DNA of 60,521 bases from an uncultured Bacteroides sp. GTDB lineage: Bacteria > Bacteroidota > Bacteroidia > Bacteroidales > Bacteroidaceae. The notes beneath the pieces were generated by a model. It was not told the DNA's origin and searched no databases. It saw only the letters and a list, made by a program, of their open reading frames with translations. Position 1 is the first letter of the stretch, and each line of letters begins with the position of its first letter. The stretch spans positions 1-60,521 of the forward strand of contig CASFPE010000025.1 in assembly GCA_949296575.1 (NCBI GenBank). The letters are read 5' to 3'. This document shows positions 42,293 to 51,800 of the stretch, one piece after another. The position numbers and the translations under genes are program-made.

Positions 42293-42982
42293 TCAATCCT
42301 CCACAGTCTCTTTAATTAGAAAAACCTTATAACTCTCCAAGCATGTCTTCAGCATCGCCTTCACCCCATCCGAAGTAATCGTGCCACCCGAAATGCCGTC
42401 TACCTCATAATCCGGATTAGCCACCTTGCCGTGCTTTACGACGGTCAAAGCAACTTCACCTTCTTTCAACACCTTCCGCCCGATAAATTCATCTTGGAAA
42501 TGCGCTGTGGAAATCTCAGCGCCCAATCCGGGTGTCTCGCCTGCATGGGAAAAGTAAGTGCCATAAACCGTGTTCTTATCATCATTCAAAGCTACATAGC
42601 CCCAAATACCTCCCCACAATCCTGTGCCATAAACCGGAAAGATATATTTGGTGGCACCGTCCACTTCAGCAATAAAAACATGGTAGCGGCCGTTTCCTTT
42701 CACTTCTTTTTCATAAGCAGTGGCAAACGCGCCAGTATTTTCAGAAAGGTTGCCATCGGCATCCATCAGCATGTCCTGCTTCACATACTTGTTATACTCC
42801 GCATCCACATTCTCCACGCCTCTGATGTTCAAGGCCGACAGGATTTGCTTCTTCGCATCCAATTCCACGTTCTTCTGCTGGGTTTCCCGCAAAGTCGAGC
42901 TGACAAAAGCCAACAGGAATGCCACGACAACAACAATTACCGAAGCATAAATGATCGTATAAGAATTACTATTTGTATTCAT
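42293..42982 (-). CDS. nqrC: Na+-translocating NADH:quinone reductase subunit C
   Basis: A 229-residue subunit with one N-terminal membrane helix ([19 protein letters not shown]) and a periplasmic FMN-binding domain. The residue that receives covalent FMN in the family is the threonine of the S-G-A-T motif; here it reads [10 protein letters not shown] with Thr201, that is SGGT in place of SGAT. I chose the ATG at 42982 ([11 protein letters not shown]), matching the family start. It lies 4 bp from nqrD and 15 bp after nqrB. Confidence 0.95.
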   Translation of the reverse strand: MNTNSNSYTIIYASVIVVVVAFLLAFVSSTLRETQQKNVELDAKKQILSALNIRGVENVDAEYNKYVKQDMLMDADGNLSENTGAFATAYEKEVKGNGRYHVFIAEVDGATKYIFPVYGTGLWGGIWGYVALNDDKNTVYGTYFSHAGETPGLGAEISTAHFQDEFIGRKVLKEGEVALTVVKHGKVANPDYEVDGISGGTITSDGVKAMLKTCLESYKVFLIKETVED

Positions 42983-42997
42983 CGTCATCGTTCTTTT

Positions 42998-44203
42998 TTA
43001 ATTATTTGTTTTCAACAGGCGTTTCTCGCGGCGTTTGATATTGCTTTGCACGACGAAGTAGTCAATCAGCGGCGCAAACACATTCATGAACAAAATGGCA
43101 AGCATCATTCCTTCCGGATAACCGGGATTCATCACACGGATGACAATAGCCATCACGCCTATCAGGAAACCGAAAATATATTTGCCCGTCTCTGTGCGTG
43201 CAGAAGTGACCGGGTCTGTCGCCATGAACACAGCACCGAAACAAAAGCCCCCTAACACCAAATGCTGGTACCACGGCATATGGGCCATCGCAGTATCCGG
43301 CCCCCATTGGTTGAATACCCAACCCATCACTGCGCCTCCGACAAACACGGAAACCATGGTCTTCCAGCTGGCGACACCGGTCCACAACAGAATCACCGCA
43401 CCAATAAGGATGGCAATCACGCTGGTCTCGCCAATGGAACCGGGAATGAAACCGGCCACCATGTCCCAAAAAGAAGCAGGTTCGCCCACGGCATTGACAA
43501 TCACCGGATCTGTGATTGGTGAAACAGAAACCTGCCCCAACGGCGTAGCACCCGTGAAAGTATCCACCACTTGCCCTTCGCCAAGCCCCAAGATGCTGCC
43601 GGTGTTAATCCAAACAGCATCGCCCGACATCTTCGTCGGATAGGCAAAGAACAAGAAAGCGCGGGTAATCAATGCCACGTTGAACACATTCATGCCTGTG
43701 CCGCCAAACACTTCCTTGGCAAATATCACAGAAAAAGCAGTGGCAATCGCCAGTATCCAAAGCGGGCAATCCACCGGAACAATCATCGGTATCAACATGC
43801 CTGATACCAAAAAGCCTTCTTGGATTTCTTCCTTTTTCCACTGTGCCACGATGAACTCAATGCCAAGGCCCACGACGTAGGACACCACAATCTTCGGCAA
43901 TACAGCCAAGAAACCATACCCGAAAGTAGCCCAAAAACCAGCATCTTCCTGAATAGCCAAATAATGTTGGTAACCTACATTGTACATGCCAAACAACAAG
44001 GCCGGCATCAACGCAATGACCACAATGGACATGATGCGCTTGCTGTCTATCGAATCATGGATATGCGTTCCAGACTTCGATGTCGCGTTCGGCACGAAAA
44101 GGAAAGACTCGAACCCCTCAAACACGGAACGGAAAGCGTGAAGTTTTCCGCCTTCCTCAAAGTTCGGCTTTATCTTATCCAGATAATTTCTTAATGCTTT
44201 CAT
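42998..44203 (-). CDS. nqrB: Na+-translocating NADH:quinone reductase subunit B
   Basis: A 401-residue membrane subunit with about ten helices that carries the sodium path. The covalent FMN site is Thr220 in VVDTFTGATPLG. GGTGMNVFNVALITRAFLFFAYP and DPVTSARTETGKYIFGFLIG are typical. The codon before the ATG is TTG, so the ATG at 44203 is preferred. Confidence 0.97.
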   Translation of the reverse strand: MKALRNYLDKIKPNFEEGGKLHAFRSVFEGFESFLFVPNATSKSGTHIHDSIDSKRIMSIVVIALMPALLFGMYNVGYQHYLAIQEDAGFWATFGYGFLAVLPKIVVSYVVGLGIEFIVAQWKKEEIQEGFLVSGMLIPMIVPVDCPLWILAIATAFSVIFAKEVFGGTGMNVFNVALITRAFLFFAYPTKMSGDAVWINTGSILGLGEGQVVDTFTGATPLGQVSVSPITDPVIVNAVGEPASFWDMVAGFIPGSIGETSVIAILIGAVILLWTGVASWKTMVSVFVGGAVMGWVFNQWGPDTAMAHMPWYQHLVLGGFCFGAVFMATDPVTSARTETGKYIFGFLIGVMAIVIRVMNPGYPEGMMLAILFMNVFAPLIDYFVVQSNIKRREKRLLKTNN

Positions 44204-44240
44204 CAATTCTTTCTGTTTTCTTTGTTAAACATCATCTATT

Positions 44241-45593
44241 CTAAGCCATTTCAGCCCGCAAGTTGTCTAACCCTTCGCGAACAATGCGTTGCAACTCCAG
44301 CTTGGAAGAATCCACGAATTCGCACAACGCAAAATCTTCAGGCAGCACTTCGTAAATGCCCAAAGCCTCCATACGGTCAATATCGCCTGCCAAAATAGCC
44401 TTTATCAAGTATTCAGGATAAATGTCCATCGGGAACACCTTGTCGTATTCATTGGACATGATCATATGGCGTTCGCCGCCTTTCACACGGGCATCGAATC
44501 CATATTCCCGCTTCTTGCCGAACAGCCAGCTGAAATAAGAATGGCTTACGCTGAACTGGTCAAAGCGGGGCATAATCCAACCCAAACATTCGTTCACGTC
44601 AGAACCCTCGGGAATCACCGTAAGTTCGTTGGCAAACGCGCCCAAGTAACCATTCTCCGGCACTTGCTTCCCGGTCAGCACATTTCCGCTGATGTAACGA
44701 AGCGGGCGTTCCTTCTTCACCCTGCCGCCGAACACGCCGGTCAACGAGCCGCCTAACTTCATCCTGAAATAAGCCGGTTTCAATACTTCAGAGCCTGCCA
44801 ATGCCAATGTCCGCGTCATGTCGACAATGCCTTTGTTGAACAGACGGCCGATGAGCAAGACATCTTCCGGGGCAACCGTCCACACGACCTCGCCTTTGTT
44901 GATGGGCGACACATGATGTATCTGCACACCTGTGTTGCCTGCGGGATGAGGACCGCTGAAAGCCACGATTTCTACATTTCGCGCCTGAAGCAATGCCGGT
45001 GACTTTGCGCCCGCGCGAACTCCCAAATAAGTTTTTGCCATCTTAGACAGCGCATCAAGCCCCGTCTGGAAGTTCTGCTCCTCGCCTCGCAAGACAAATT
45101 CAAATTCAGGCGCCAGCGGTTGTGAATCAAATGAAGACACGAAAATAGCCTTCGGCCTGGCATCCGGTTGCGCAACAATGCCATAAGGACGCTGCTTGAT
45201 GAACGCGAAAAGACCTGCTTCCATCAACGCTTCTTTGACCTCCTGGCCGGAAAGACGGGAAACATCTTTCACACCGAACTGTTGGTTATCCTGCTCTTTG
45301 GCTGCTGCCACATAAATGGCCATCACCTTGCGGCGCTCGCCTCGTTCCACGCTGGTGACCACACCGCTCACCGGAGAAACGATTTTCACTTCAGGATGGT
45401 TTTTGTCGACAAACAAAGGACCACCTGCCATCACATATTCCTGCTCTTTCACCACGACCTTGGGCACTACACCATGAAAGTCGTCCGGCACAATTGCATA
45501 AATCTCCGGTTCTTTCACAGTAAAATACTCTCCGGCGGGCTTCCCTTTCAGGTTTATGTCCAATCCTTTACGTATTTTTATCACATTAGCCAT
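44241..45593 (-). CDS. nqrA: Na+-translocating NADH:quinone reductase subunit A
   Basis: A 450-residue soluble subunit, first gene of nqrABCDEF. It begins MANVIKIRKGLDINLKGKP, the usual NqrA start, with VVKEQEYVMAGGPLFVDKN and the SGVVTSVERGERRKVMAI lipoyl-like segment, and ends with CEFVDSSKLELQRIVREGLDNLRAEMA. The frame is open another 71 codons upstream but that is non-coding leader. A -7 element TACTTTTG (45629-45636, minus strand) gives a leader of about 30 nt. Confidence 0.97.
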   Translation of the reverse strand: MANVIKIRKGLDINLKGKPAGEYFTVKEPEIYAIVPDDFHGVVPKVVVKEQEYVMAGGPLFVDKNHPEVKIVSPVSGVVTSVERGERRKVMAIYVAAAKEQDNQQFGVKDVSRLSGQEVKEALMEAGLFAFIKQRPYGIVAQPDARPKAIFVSSFDSQPLAPEFEFVLRGEEQNFQTGLDALSKMAKTYLGVRAGAKSPALLQARNVEIVAFSGPHPAGNTGVQIHHVSPINKGEVVWTVAPEDVLLIGRLFNKGIVDMTRTLALAGSEVLKPAYFRMKLGGSLTGVFGGRVKKERPLRYISGNVLTGKQVPENGYLGAFANELTVIPEGSDVNECLGWIMPRFDQFSVSHSYFSWLFGKKREYGFDARVKGGERHMIMSNEYDKVFPMDIYPEYLIKAILAGDIDRMEALGIYEVLPEDFALCEFVDSSKLELQRIVREGLDNLRAEMA

Positions 45594-45868
45594 ATTAAAG
45601 AAGAAATAATGGTTCCTAAATTTTGCCGCAAAAGTATATAAAAAAAGCGTGATTAGAAGCGGCACGCCCCCATAATTAAAGAAAAAAATCTTCAATTGCC
45701 GCCGTGTGCGCAAACGGCATGAAACAGAAGTGCAACATGCGGGGAAAAGCATACCGCCGCAAGGATGCAGAAAGCGTGCTTGGACAGGCAGGAAACCACT
45801 ACGCAAGAACCAGCCAACTACTACGTAGTAACCGAAGCATGTCCTTATGACATTCCCCGGAAAGTCCC

Positions 45869-48493
45869 CTAAAACGTCATGCGGAGCATCAGGCGCACCC
45901 CGTGCTTGTTGATGCCGGGATGGTCTAAATAATTCAGACGGCGCACATATTCAATATGCAACAGCTTGAAAATATTGTGTATGCCGACGCAAAACTCCAT
46001 GTAGGGCTTCTTCGGATCCATTACAAAATCGGCAGGGTCTGCGTTTGCAGGAAAGACAAACAAGTTGCCGTCGCCCGGATTCTTGAGAGGGTTGTTCTTA
46101 TCGGTCAACTGCCCATAATACAACTTGAAGCCAAAAAACTCCCTCCATTTCAGTTTCTTGATAAGAGGTATGCGGTTGAACAACTTGCCATTCATGTCAT
46201 AACCAATATCAAGAGACACATAACGGTCGTTCAAAAACTCCATGTTTTTAAGCAGATTGAACGTGCCGTCTTGCAGGATATAGGACAAGTTGGCGGGCGG
46301 CATGACAAGCAGGGGAAAAGGCACTTTGTTCCATTGGATGCCGCCCTTCAAGGCAACGTCCACTTTTCCCCACGACGAGAGCCAGAAACGTTTCGATATG
46401 CCCGCTTCTGTCAGATTGAAAGTGTAGTCCCCGCCTAAAGCCTTGAAACCCGTCGTGTGCGAAAGGGTGAACACCGGGGCATCCAACGACACCGGCACGC
46501 GCCCTTGCTTGGTATTCACAAATGTCTCGCCCGGCGCATACCGCAAGCTCACGGACGCTTCCATGGTGGTGATGTCGTGCAGCTTGGTTTGCGCTGCATC
46601 GTTCTTCAAATAAACCAAAGCGCCCGCAGGCTCATCGTTGCTGTGCCGCAAGCGGGCAGACACGGAGAAGCCAAAGGTGGATTCCCATTCATACTTCAAT
46701 TGGATATTGCGCATGTAGGACATCATATTGGCCGCTGTCGCTTTCAAGGCAAGGAAAACATTGTCCTTGTCTGTCCCCAGAAACTTGTCCATCGGCGACA
46801 TCACATCGTACTGGTAAGAAGCCGACAAGGAATGCTTCGGGAACTCTCGCGGCAGATATTCTTTCGCGTCAAAGGAATATTCTACCTCGCCCATGTATTT
46901 CGACTTCTTGTCCCTGAAACCATATGCATAATAGCCCTTGAAGAACCAATGGGGATTCAGGTTGGCCGTGGTCTGTGCGCTGGCACGCACCCGCCATCCG
47001 TCGATTGCATTGTGCGACAAAATGGTATTGACAGGGCCAATGTCTATCTTGCTGGGACGGTCGCCTATGCCGGTTTCTATAAAGTTTTCCACCAAAGCCT
47101 GAGCTACAAAAACGATGAAATTGACTCCCGGAATCTTTTTCAACCGCTCCACGAACAATTCCATGGAACTTTCTGACTTTGTCAACGACTCCTGCCGCAC
47201 CTCTGCCCAGAAAGCATCGTCCTTCATCATGGCATCCGGTTCTTTGATGACCTCCCCTCTCGGCTTGAAAAGTTTTGCAGGCAGTTCTTCAAACGAATAG
47301 TCACTGTACACTGTCGTGCGGCGCACCTGCACGCCTTGCAGTGCTTTCACCAAATAAAGTTCGGCAATCATGTCGTCTTTGGCAAGAGCCCAATTGCCCG
47401 ATGGCAGCTGTTCATATTCCTGGATAATGCTCAAGTTCTCCACAAAATTGACTCCCGTTTTTTTTGGAAGGTTCATCTTGCACCTCTTTACGGCATAGGT
47501 GGAATCATTCAGTACATACAAGTGACCCGTGAAGCCAAAGTCCTGCGAATTTTGCGGCACAAAGGTCAGGTGTATGCATTCATGGTGATCCACATACACC
47601 GTGTCCACGATGTAATACTTGTAAAAAGAGATGGCCGCCGTGGAGGAAATGGGACTCACGAAGCGGCTTTTCAGCAGGCGGATGTCGTTGTCGTAGATGT
47701 TCACATCGGCAAACACTTCTTCAAGCACCGTGTTGAGCCTGTCGCCTGTCGTCAACAAATCGTTCACGCCGCTTGCATTCATGCCAGTGACAATCGTTTT
47801 TTCCGATTTCGGATGTTTCCGGAAAATCTTCTGCGAGACAGTTTCCTGCACAGAAACAGGAATTATCATCTTGTTGGTTTCCTCGCACACCTCCAGCCTG
47901 TCTTTCAGGAAAGACATCCGTTTATAGATGCCCTCCTCGAACATGGACGGCTTGACGTCGTTCAGCGACATCGTAATCTTCTGGTATTTATTATAAAAGT
48001 AGTAATCCTGCGCCTCCAATTCCTGGAACGACTTGCGGGCAATGACCTCCCGCATGAAGTCCACCGCCGGATTGTCCTTGCGGGAATATTTTTCTTTCGT
48101 GGGCTTCACCACCACTTCATCCAGCAGAATGTCGCTGGGTTGCAACACGACATCAAGACGCTTCGTCACGCCCGGCACAACCTTCACTACTTTCTTTTCG
48201 TATCCTACTGCTGAAAAGGTCAATTCATCCCAGCCTTCCCGCGTTTCCACTGTATAAACGCCGCAGGAATCGGTGATGCTGCCCACGCCTTTCCCATCAT
48301 AATAGACTGCAATGTAAGGAACAGGCTCGCGGGTCAACGAGTCGGTCACCGTCCCACTGATTTGCGCTTGAAGCATGCTTGGCGAAAACATTATTATTCC
48401 AAGCAGAACCTGCAAAGCCCGGCAATCTTTCAAAAGGAGCAACAAAGCAGATGTTATTCCATATTTTTTCTTTCTTTTTCCCCTAAAAAACAT
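45869..48493 (-). CDS. DUF5686 outer-membrane protein with carboxypeptidase-regulatory-like domain
   Basis: An 874-residue protein. After an export signal (LLGIIMFSPSMLQAQ) comes a plug-like CarboxypepD_reg domain (ISGTVTDSLTREPVPYIAVYYDGKG to LDVVLQPSDILLDEVVVKP) and the long DUF5686 region (NPAVDFMREVIARKSFQELEAQDYYFYNKYQKI). The second half has alternating beta-strand pattern typical of an outer-membrane barrel and ends in an aromatic residue (RLMLRMTF). Function unknown; it lacks a TonB box that I can recognise. The first ATG in good context is at 48493; an earlier ATG at 48523 is possible. The gap 45594-45868 holds the nqr promoter and a short palindrome TACTACGTAGTA (45819-45830) only. 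Confidence 0.85.
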   Translation of the reverse strand: MFFRGKRKKKYGITSALLLLLKDCRALQVLLGIIMFSPSMLQAQISGTVTDSLTREPVPYIAVYYDGKGVGSITDSCGVYTVETREGWDELTFSAVGYEKKVVKVVPGVTKRLDVVLQPSDILLDEVVVKPTKEKYSRKDNPAVDFMREVIARKSFQELEAQDYYFYNKYQKITMSLNDVKPSMFEEGIYKRMSFLKDRLEVCEETNKMIIPVSVQETVSQKIFRKHPKSEKTIVTGMNASGVNDLLTTGDRLNTVLEEVFADVNIYDNDIRLLKSRFVSPISSTAAISFYKYYIVDTVYVDHHECIHLTFVPQNSQDFGFTGHLYVLNDSTYAVKRCKMNLPKKTGVNFVENLSIIQEYEQLPSGNWALAKDDMIAELYLVKALQGVQVRRTTVYSDYSFEELPAKLFKPRGEVIKEPDAMMKDDAFWAEVRQESLTKSESSMELFVERLKKIPGVNFIVFVAQALVENFIETGIGDRPSKIDIGPVNTILSHNAIDGWRVRASAQTTANLNPHWFFKGYYAYGFRDKKSKYMGEVEYSFDAKEYLPREFPKHSLSASYQYDVMSPMDKFLGTDKDNVFLALKATAANMMSYMRNIQLKYEWESTFGFSVSARLRHSNDEPAGALVYLKNDAAQTKLHDITTMEASVSLRYAPGETFVNTKQGRVPVSLDAPVFTLSHTTGFKALGGDYTFNLTEAGISKRFWLSSWGKVDVALKGGIQWNKVPFPLLVMPPANLSYILQDGTFNLLKNMEFLNDRYVSLDIGYDMNGKLFNRIPLIKKLKWREFFGFKLYYGQLTDKNNPLKNPGDGNLFVFPANADPADFVMDPKKPYMEFCVGIHNIFKLLHIEYVRRLNYLDHPGINKHGVRLMLRMTF

Positions 48494-48657
48494 TCTCAAT
48501 AAAAACCAGCAACATGCCGCCAAGCTAATATACTACAAATATTCATAGCATTATGCCTCGCATGAAAATTCCTTTCCCACAAAAATGGGGAAAAATGCAA
48601 ATTTCATGTGGCTATGCAGCCATTTTTTTAAACCAACTGCAAAATAAGACAAAAAGA

Positions 48658-48692
48658 TTTGATTAACCTTATTCTAATATTCATTATCTTTG
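48658..48692 (+). promoter_or_regulatory. Promoter of the glycosyltransferase gene
   Basis: TTTG (48658-48661) and TATCTTTG (48685-48692) with a 23-bp spacer, slightly longer than optimal; the ATG is about 30 bp downstream. Confidence 0.5.
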
Positions 48693-48723
48693 TCCTATAT
48701 TACTTTACATTTTGAAGCATGCC

Positions 48724-49863
48724 ATGAAAAAAATACACGTCATCTGTTTCCAAGTACCCTACCCGCCTACTTACGGAGGGGTTATTGACGTTTACTACAA
48801 ACTAACCAGCCTGAAAGAAGCCGGTTATTACACTATCCTGCATACATTCCGATACAAACATAAAAAATTTGAAAAAGAATTACTAGCTGTAGCCGACGAA
48901 GTACTCTACTACCCACGGGAGACAAGCTTCGCAGCCCAACTTTCTACTATTCCATACATAGTAAACAGCAGAAGATGCAAAAGATTGCTTGCCGATTTGC
49001 AAAAAGATGATTTTCCTATCTTATTCGAAGGATTGCATTCTTGTTTCTTCTTAAGCAACAAAGCATTGGAAAACCGCCTCAAAATGGTTCGTACACACAA
49101 TATAGAACATGAATATTACCGCCACTTAAGAGCTGCATCGCACAACTTATACAAAAAGGCTTTTTATACAATAGAAAGCATCAAGCTGGAACGCTATGAA
49201 AACATGCTCGCCCATGCTAATTACATACTGCCAATCAGCAAAAACGAACAAATGCATTTTGCCAGAAAATACCCAGAATCAAACACCATATATCTGCCAT
49301 GCTTTTTTGAACAAAAAGAGCAAACTGCATTTCCAGGAAATGGACACTATGTTTTATACCAAGGAAACCTTGCCGTAGAAGAAAACATCAAAGCTGTACG
49401 CTATCTTCTCAAGGAAATTATACCTAATCTCCCTTATATACGATTCGTCATTGCCGGAGCCAACCCAAACAAAAGGCTATTGCATGTAGCCAAAGGATTC
49501 GAACATGTAAAAATCGTCCCTAATCCTTCAGACGAAGAACTGGAGAAACTAATTACCAATGCAAGAATAAACCTACTGCTAACATTCCAAAACACAGGCA
49601 TCAAATTAAAACTGCTAAATGCCCTTTATAAAGGCGGCTATTGCTTGGTAAATACCCCTATGGTATCAGGCACAGGCTTAGATGAAATCTGCGAAGTAGC
49701 TAACGAGCCTCAACAAATCATCGCATCCGTGCAAAAGCTGTCACGCCAACCTTACACGGCCGAAATACATGAAAAGAAGATGAAAAAGCTGAAGTCTTTA
49801 TACGACAACACCTCAAACATACAAATTATCGACCGCATCTTCGAGGAAAATCATATTGGATAA
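48724..49863 (+). CDS. Glycosyltransferase, GT-B fold (group 1-like)
   Basis: A 379-residue protein that looks like a GT4-type glycosyltransferase. The N-terminus MKKIHVICFQVPYPPTYGGVIDVYYKL has the glycine loop of the acceptor domain; the second half contains VLYQGNLAVEENIKAVRYLL, FVIAGANPN and VKIVPNPSDEEL, which is the donor-side VxxxGxxxxEKN-like architecture, and GTGLDEICEVANEPQQI. No signal or membrane segment. It stands alone, not in a polysaccharide cluster, and is strikingly AT-rich compared with its neighbours. The ATG at 48724 is preferred to a TTG 12 bp upstream. Acceptor and donor are unknown. Confidence 0.8.
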   Translation: MKKIHVICFQVPYPPTYGGVIDVYYKLTSLKEAGYYTILHTFRYKHKKFEKELLAVADEVLYYPRETSFAAQLSTIPYIVNSRRCKRLLADLQKDDFPILFEGLHSCFFLSNKALENRLKMVRTHNIEHEYYRHLRAASHNLYKKAFYTIESIKLERYENMLAHANYILPISKNEQMHFARKYPESNTIYLPCFFEQKEQTAFPGNGHYVLYQGNLAVEENIKAVRYLLKEIIPNLPYIRFVIAGANPNKRLLHVAKGFEHVKIVPNPSDEELEKLITNARINLLLTFQNTGIKLKLLNALYKGGYCLVNTPMVSGTGLDEICEVANEPQQIIASVQKLSRQPYTAEIHEKKMKKLKSLYDNTSNIQIIDRIFEENHIG

Positions 49864-49894
49864 CGGATCATGCATGCCCCCGGATGAAAATCCT

Positions 49895-50689
49895 TCAAAG
49901 AAAGATTTCCGGCTCCCTACGAAAAGAGCATTTTGCATGAAGCATCGCTGTATAAGGCGTGTTAAACACCCGTGCGCCAATAGGGCATGCCTTGACGCAA
50001 GCACAACATTTGATGCACTTCATCTTGTCGGTCTGCACCTTTTCCCCTGCGGCATCTATCGTAATAGCACCCGTAGGACAAACCTCCACGCACTCGCCAC
50101 AAACCGCACATAAAGCATCATCTACGACTGGTGCTATCGGCGTAGAAGGAGATACTTTACGGTAAGGCACATTACCTTTCATATAAAAAGGATACACTGA
50201 CTGCAAATCGTGTACAGAAACCAACTTCGACAATGCTTTTTCCCCAAATTGGCAAGCCGCTGCCAAGTCCGCATCATCCGGGCGCCCCTCTGCAATAGGC
50301 ATTTCCCTGCGGCTATAACTATGCTCACCCACAAAGGCACCTGCCGCCAAAGGGACAAAGCCCAAATCCATCACAACATCACGCAATTCTACCAAAGCAT
50401 CCTCATAATCACGATTGCCATAAACGACCAATAAGATAGCAGGAGAAGAATTCCCTCGAAATCTCCTTAACCGTTCCAACGCAAGAGGAGCTACACGTCC
50501 TGCATACACAGGCACGGCCACTATCAACAACTCATGTTCAATCCGAACAATTTCTTCCGACTGGCTTATCGTCAGATCCGTCTCTATCCGATGTTCTATT
50601 CCTATCCCCTCGGCAACAGCACGTGCCACTTTCTGTGAAGTATGAGTTGGGGAAAAATAAACAATATGTATAGTCTGGTAATCCATCAT
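49895..50689 (-). CDS. EFR1-type flavodoxin-ferredoxin protein
   Basis: A 264-residue protein joining a flavodoxin-like domain (HIVYFSPTHTSQKVARAVA phosphate loop, about 8-25) to two C-terminal [4Fe-4S] motifs, CAVCGECVEVCP and CIKCCACVKACP. This is the EFR1 family layout (ferredoxin plus flavodoxin). It should shuttle low-potential electrons in the cytoplasm; partner unknown. It converges with the glycosyltransferase gene. A terminator-like hairpin sits in front of the gene at 50711-50744. Confidence 0.9.
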   Translation of the reverse strand: MMDYQTIHIVYFSPTHTSQKVARAVAEGIGIEHRIETDLTISQSEEIVRIEHELLIVAVPVYAGRVAPLALERLRRFRGNSSPAILLVVYGNRDYEDALVELRDVVMDLGFVPLAAGAFVGEHSYSRREMPIAEGRPDDADLAAACQFGEKALSKLVSVHDLQSVYPFYMKGNVPYRKVSPSTPIAPVVDDALCAVCGECVEVCPTGAITIDAAGEKVQTDKMKCIKCCACVKACPIGARVFNTPYTAMLHAKCSFRREPEIFL

Positions 50690-50710
50690 CGAAACTCTTT
50701 AAATTCAAAT

Positions 50711-50744
50711 AAATAAAGGGACTTTTCACAAAGTCCCTTTATTT
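50711..50744 (-). terminator. Strong hairpin in front of the EFR1 gene: terminator or attenuator
   Basis: A perfect 15-bp stem (AAATAAAGGGACTTT and complement) with a 4-nt loop lies 22 bp upstream of the EFR1 start codon on its own strand, followed by TATTTG. A promoter-like CATCTTTG (50805-50812, minus strand) lies upstream of it. It can end PhoU transcription or act as an attenuator of the EFR1 gene. The remaining 50745-50960 shows nothing further. Confidence 0.7.
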
Positions 50745-50960
50745 CCAGTTTTCAATAGGTATTAGTTTTTTTAAGGTAAAAAGATTGTTTTCAGGATAAC
50801 GCTGCAAAGATGGGCGAATTATTTGGATGGGACAAAAAATAAACTATGTCATACAACATGTTTTTGGAAAATATTCCATTTTTCTTCTAAAAACAGCTAA
50901 TAAAACAATGCTTTCTACCTACATCTTTTAAAATTAGGAAATTTTTATGGCTAAGTGTCT

Positions 50961-51656
50961 TCAATCCTTTTGCTTCGTCATATTCCTTTCATCTGTATTG
51001 CCATTATGTTTCAATACCTTAGCATCAATAAAGAATACGATTTCTTCTGCAATGTTAATAATATGGTCGCCTGTCCTCTCCAATTTCCGAAACACGCTGA
51101 CCAAATTCAAACAAGTCAAAGCCTTTTCCGGATGCTGCACAAGATAGGTTGCTATTACCTTTGATGCGTCCCGATTAATTTCATCCAAAAGATTATCCTT
51201 TGGAAATACAGAAGTTGCCAAATCAATATCCTCATCTATCAAAGCCTGCTGAGCCAATTTCAGCATGGAAAGGCATTGTTCAAACATTTCCGGCAAACGC
51301 AAGCGTCCCAACAGTTCCGTATCCAAAGGAGATTTCTCCAAACTCGCAAAGTTTGCAATTCCTTCTGCAAAATCACCGATACGTTCCAAGTTTGAATTGA
51401 TTTTCAGCATAGCCAAGGCAAACCTTAAATCCACTGCCACTGGATTATACAACGAAATAACATCCTCTACATCACTATCTATTTTCAGCTCGAATGCATT
51501 CACACGCTTCTCGCGCACCGCCACTTGCTGGGTCATTTCCACATTCATCTCCAACACGGCATCTCGCGCACGTTCCATTTGGCTATAAACCAACATCCAC
51601 ATTTCGCTAACCTCTTTCTTTAAAAGAAGCAATTCTGATTCTATAAACTGTACCAT
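50961..51656 (-). CDS. phoU: Phosphate signalling protein PhoU
   Basis: A 231-residue all-helical protein built from two PhoU repeats, each with the E/DxxxD metal motif: RIGDFAEGIANFA in the first half and RTGDHIINIAEEIVFFIDA in the second, preceded by NSNLE and FRKLE. PhoU moderates the PstSCAB transporter and the phosphate two-component system. No pst or phoR/phoB gene is near, so it is separated from its usual operon. The ATG at 51656 (MVQFIESEL) is preferred. A minus-strand TATATTTG at 51686-51693 is a promoter candidate. Confidence 0.93.
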   Translation of the reverse strand: MVQFIESELLLLKKEVSEMWMLVYSQMERARDAVLEMNVEMTQQVAVREKRVNAFELKIDSDVEDVISLYNPVAVDLRFALAMLKINSNLERIGDFAEGIANFASLEKSPLDTELLGRLRLPEMFEQCLSMLKLAQQALIDEDIDLATSVFPKDNLLDEINRDASKVIATYLVQHPEKALTCLNLVSVFRKLERTGDHIINIAEEIVFFIDAKVLKHNGNTDERNMTKQKD

Positions 51657-51800
51657 CGTGATTCTTACTATCAAAATAATGGTGCAAATATAATGAAAGA
51701 CCTTGGCAATGCAATATAAGAACTGGAGATTTTTTGTACATTTGCAAGTAATTATGAATGAATGCCCTAAAAATATCTTCGATAGTATAGTAAACGCATC

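Noticed and set aside
45819..45830. Palindrome TACTACGTAGTA between nqrA and the DUF5686 gene as an operator
   Set aside because: A single 12-bp palindrome without a second copy or a nearby regulator gene is too weak to call.
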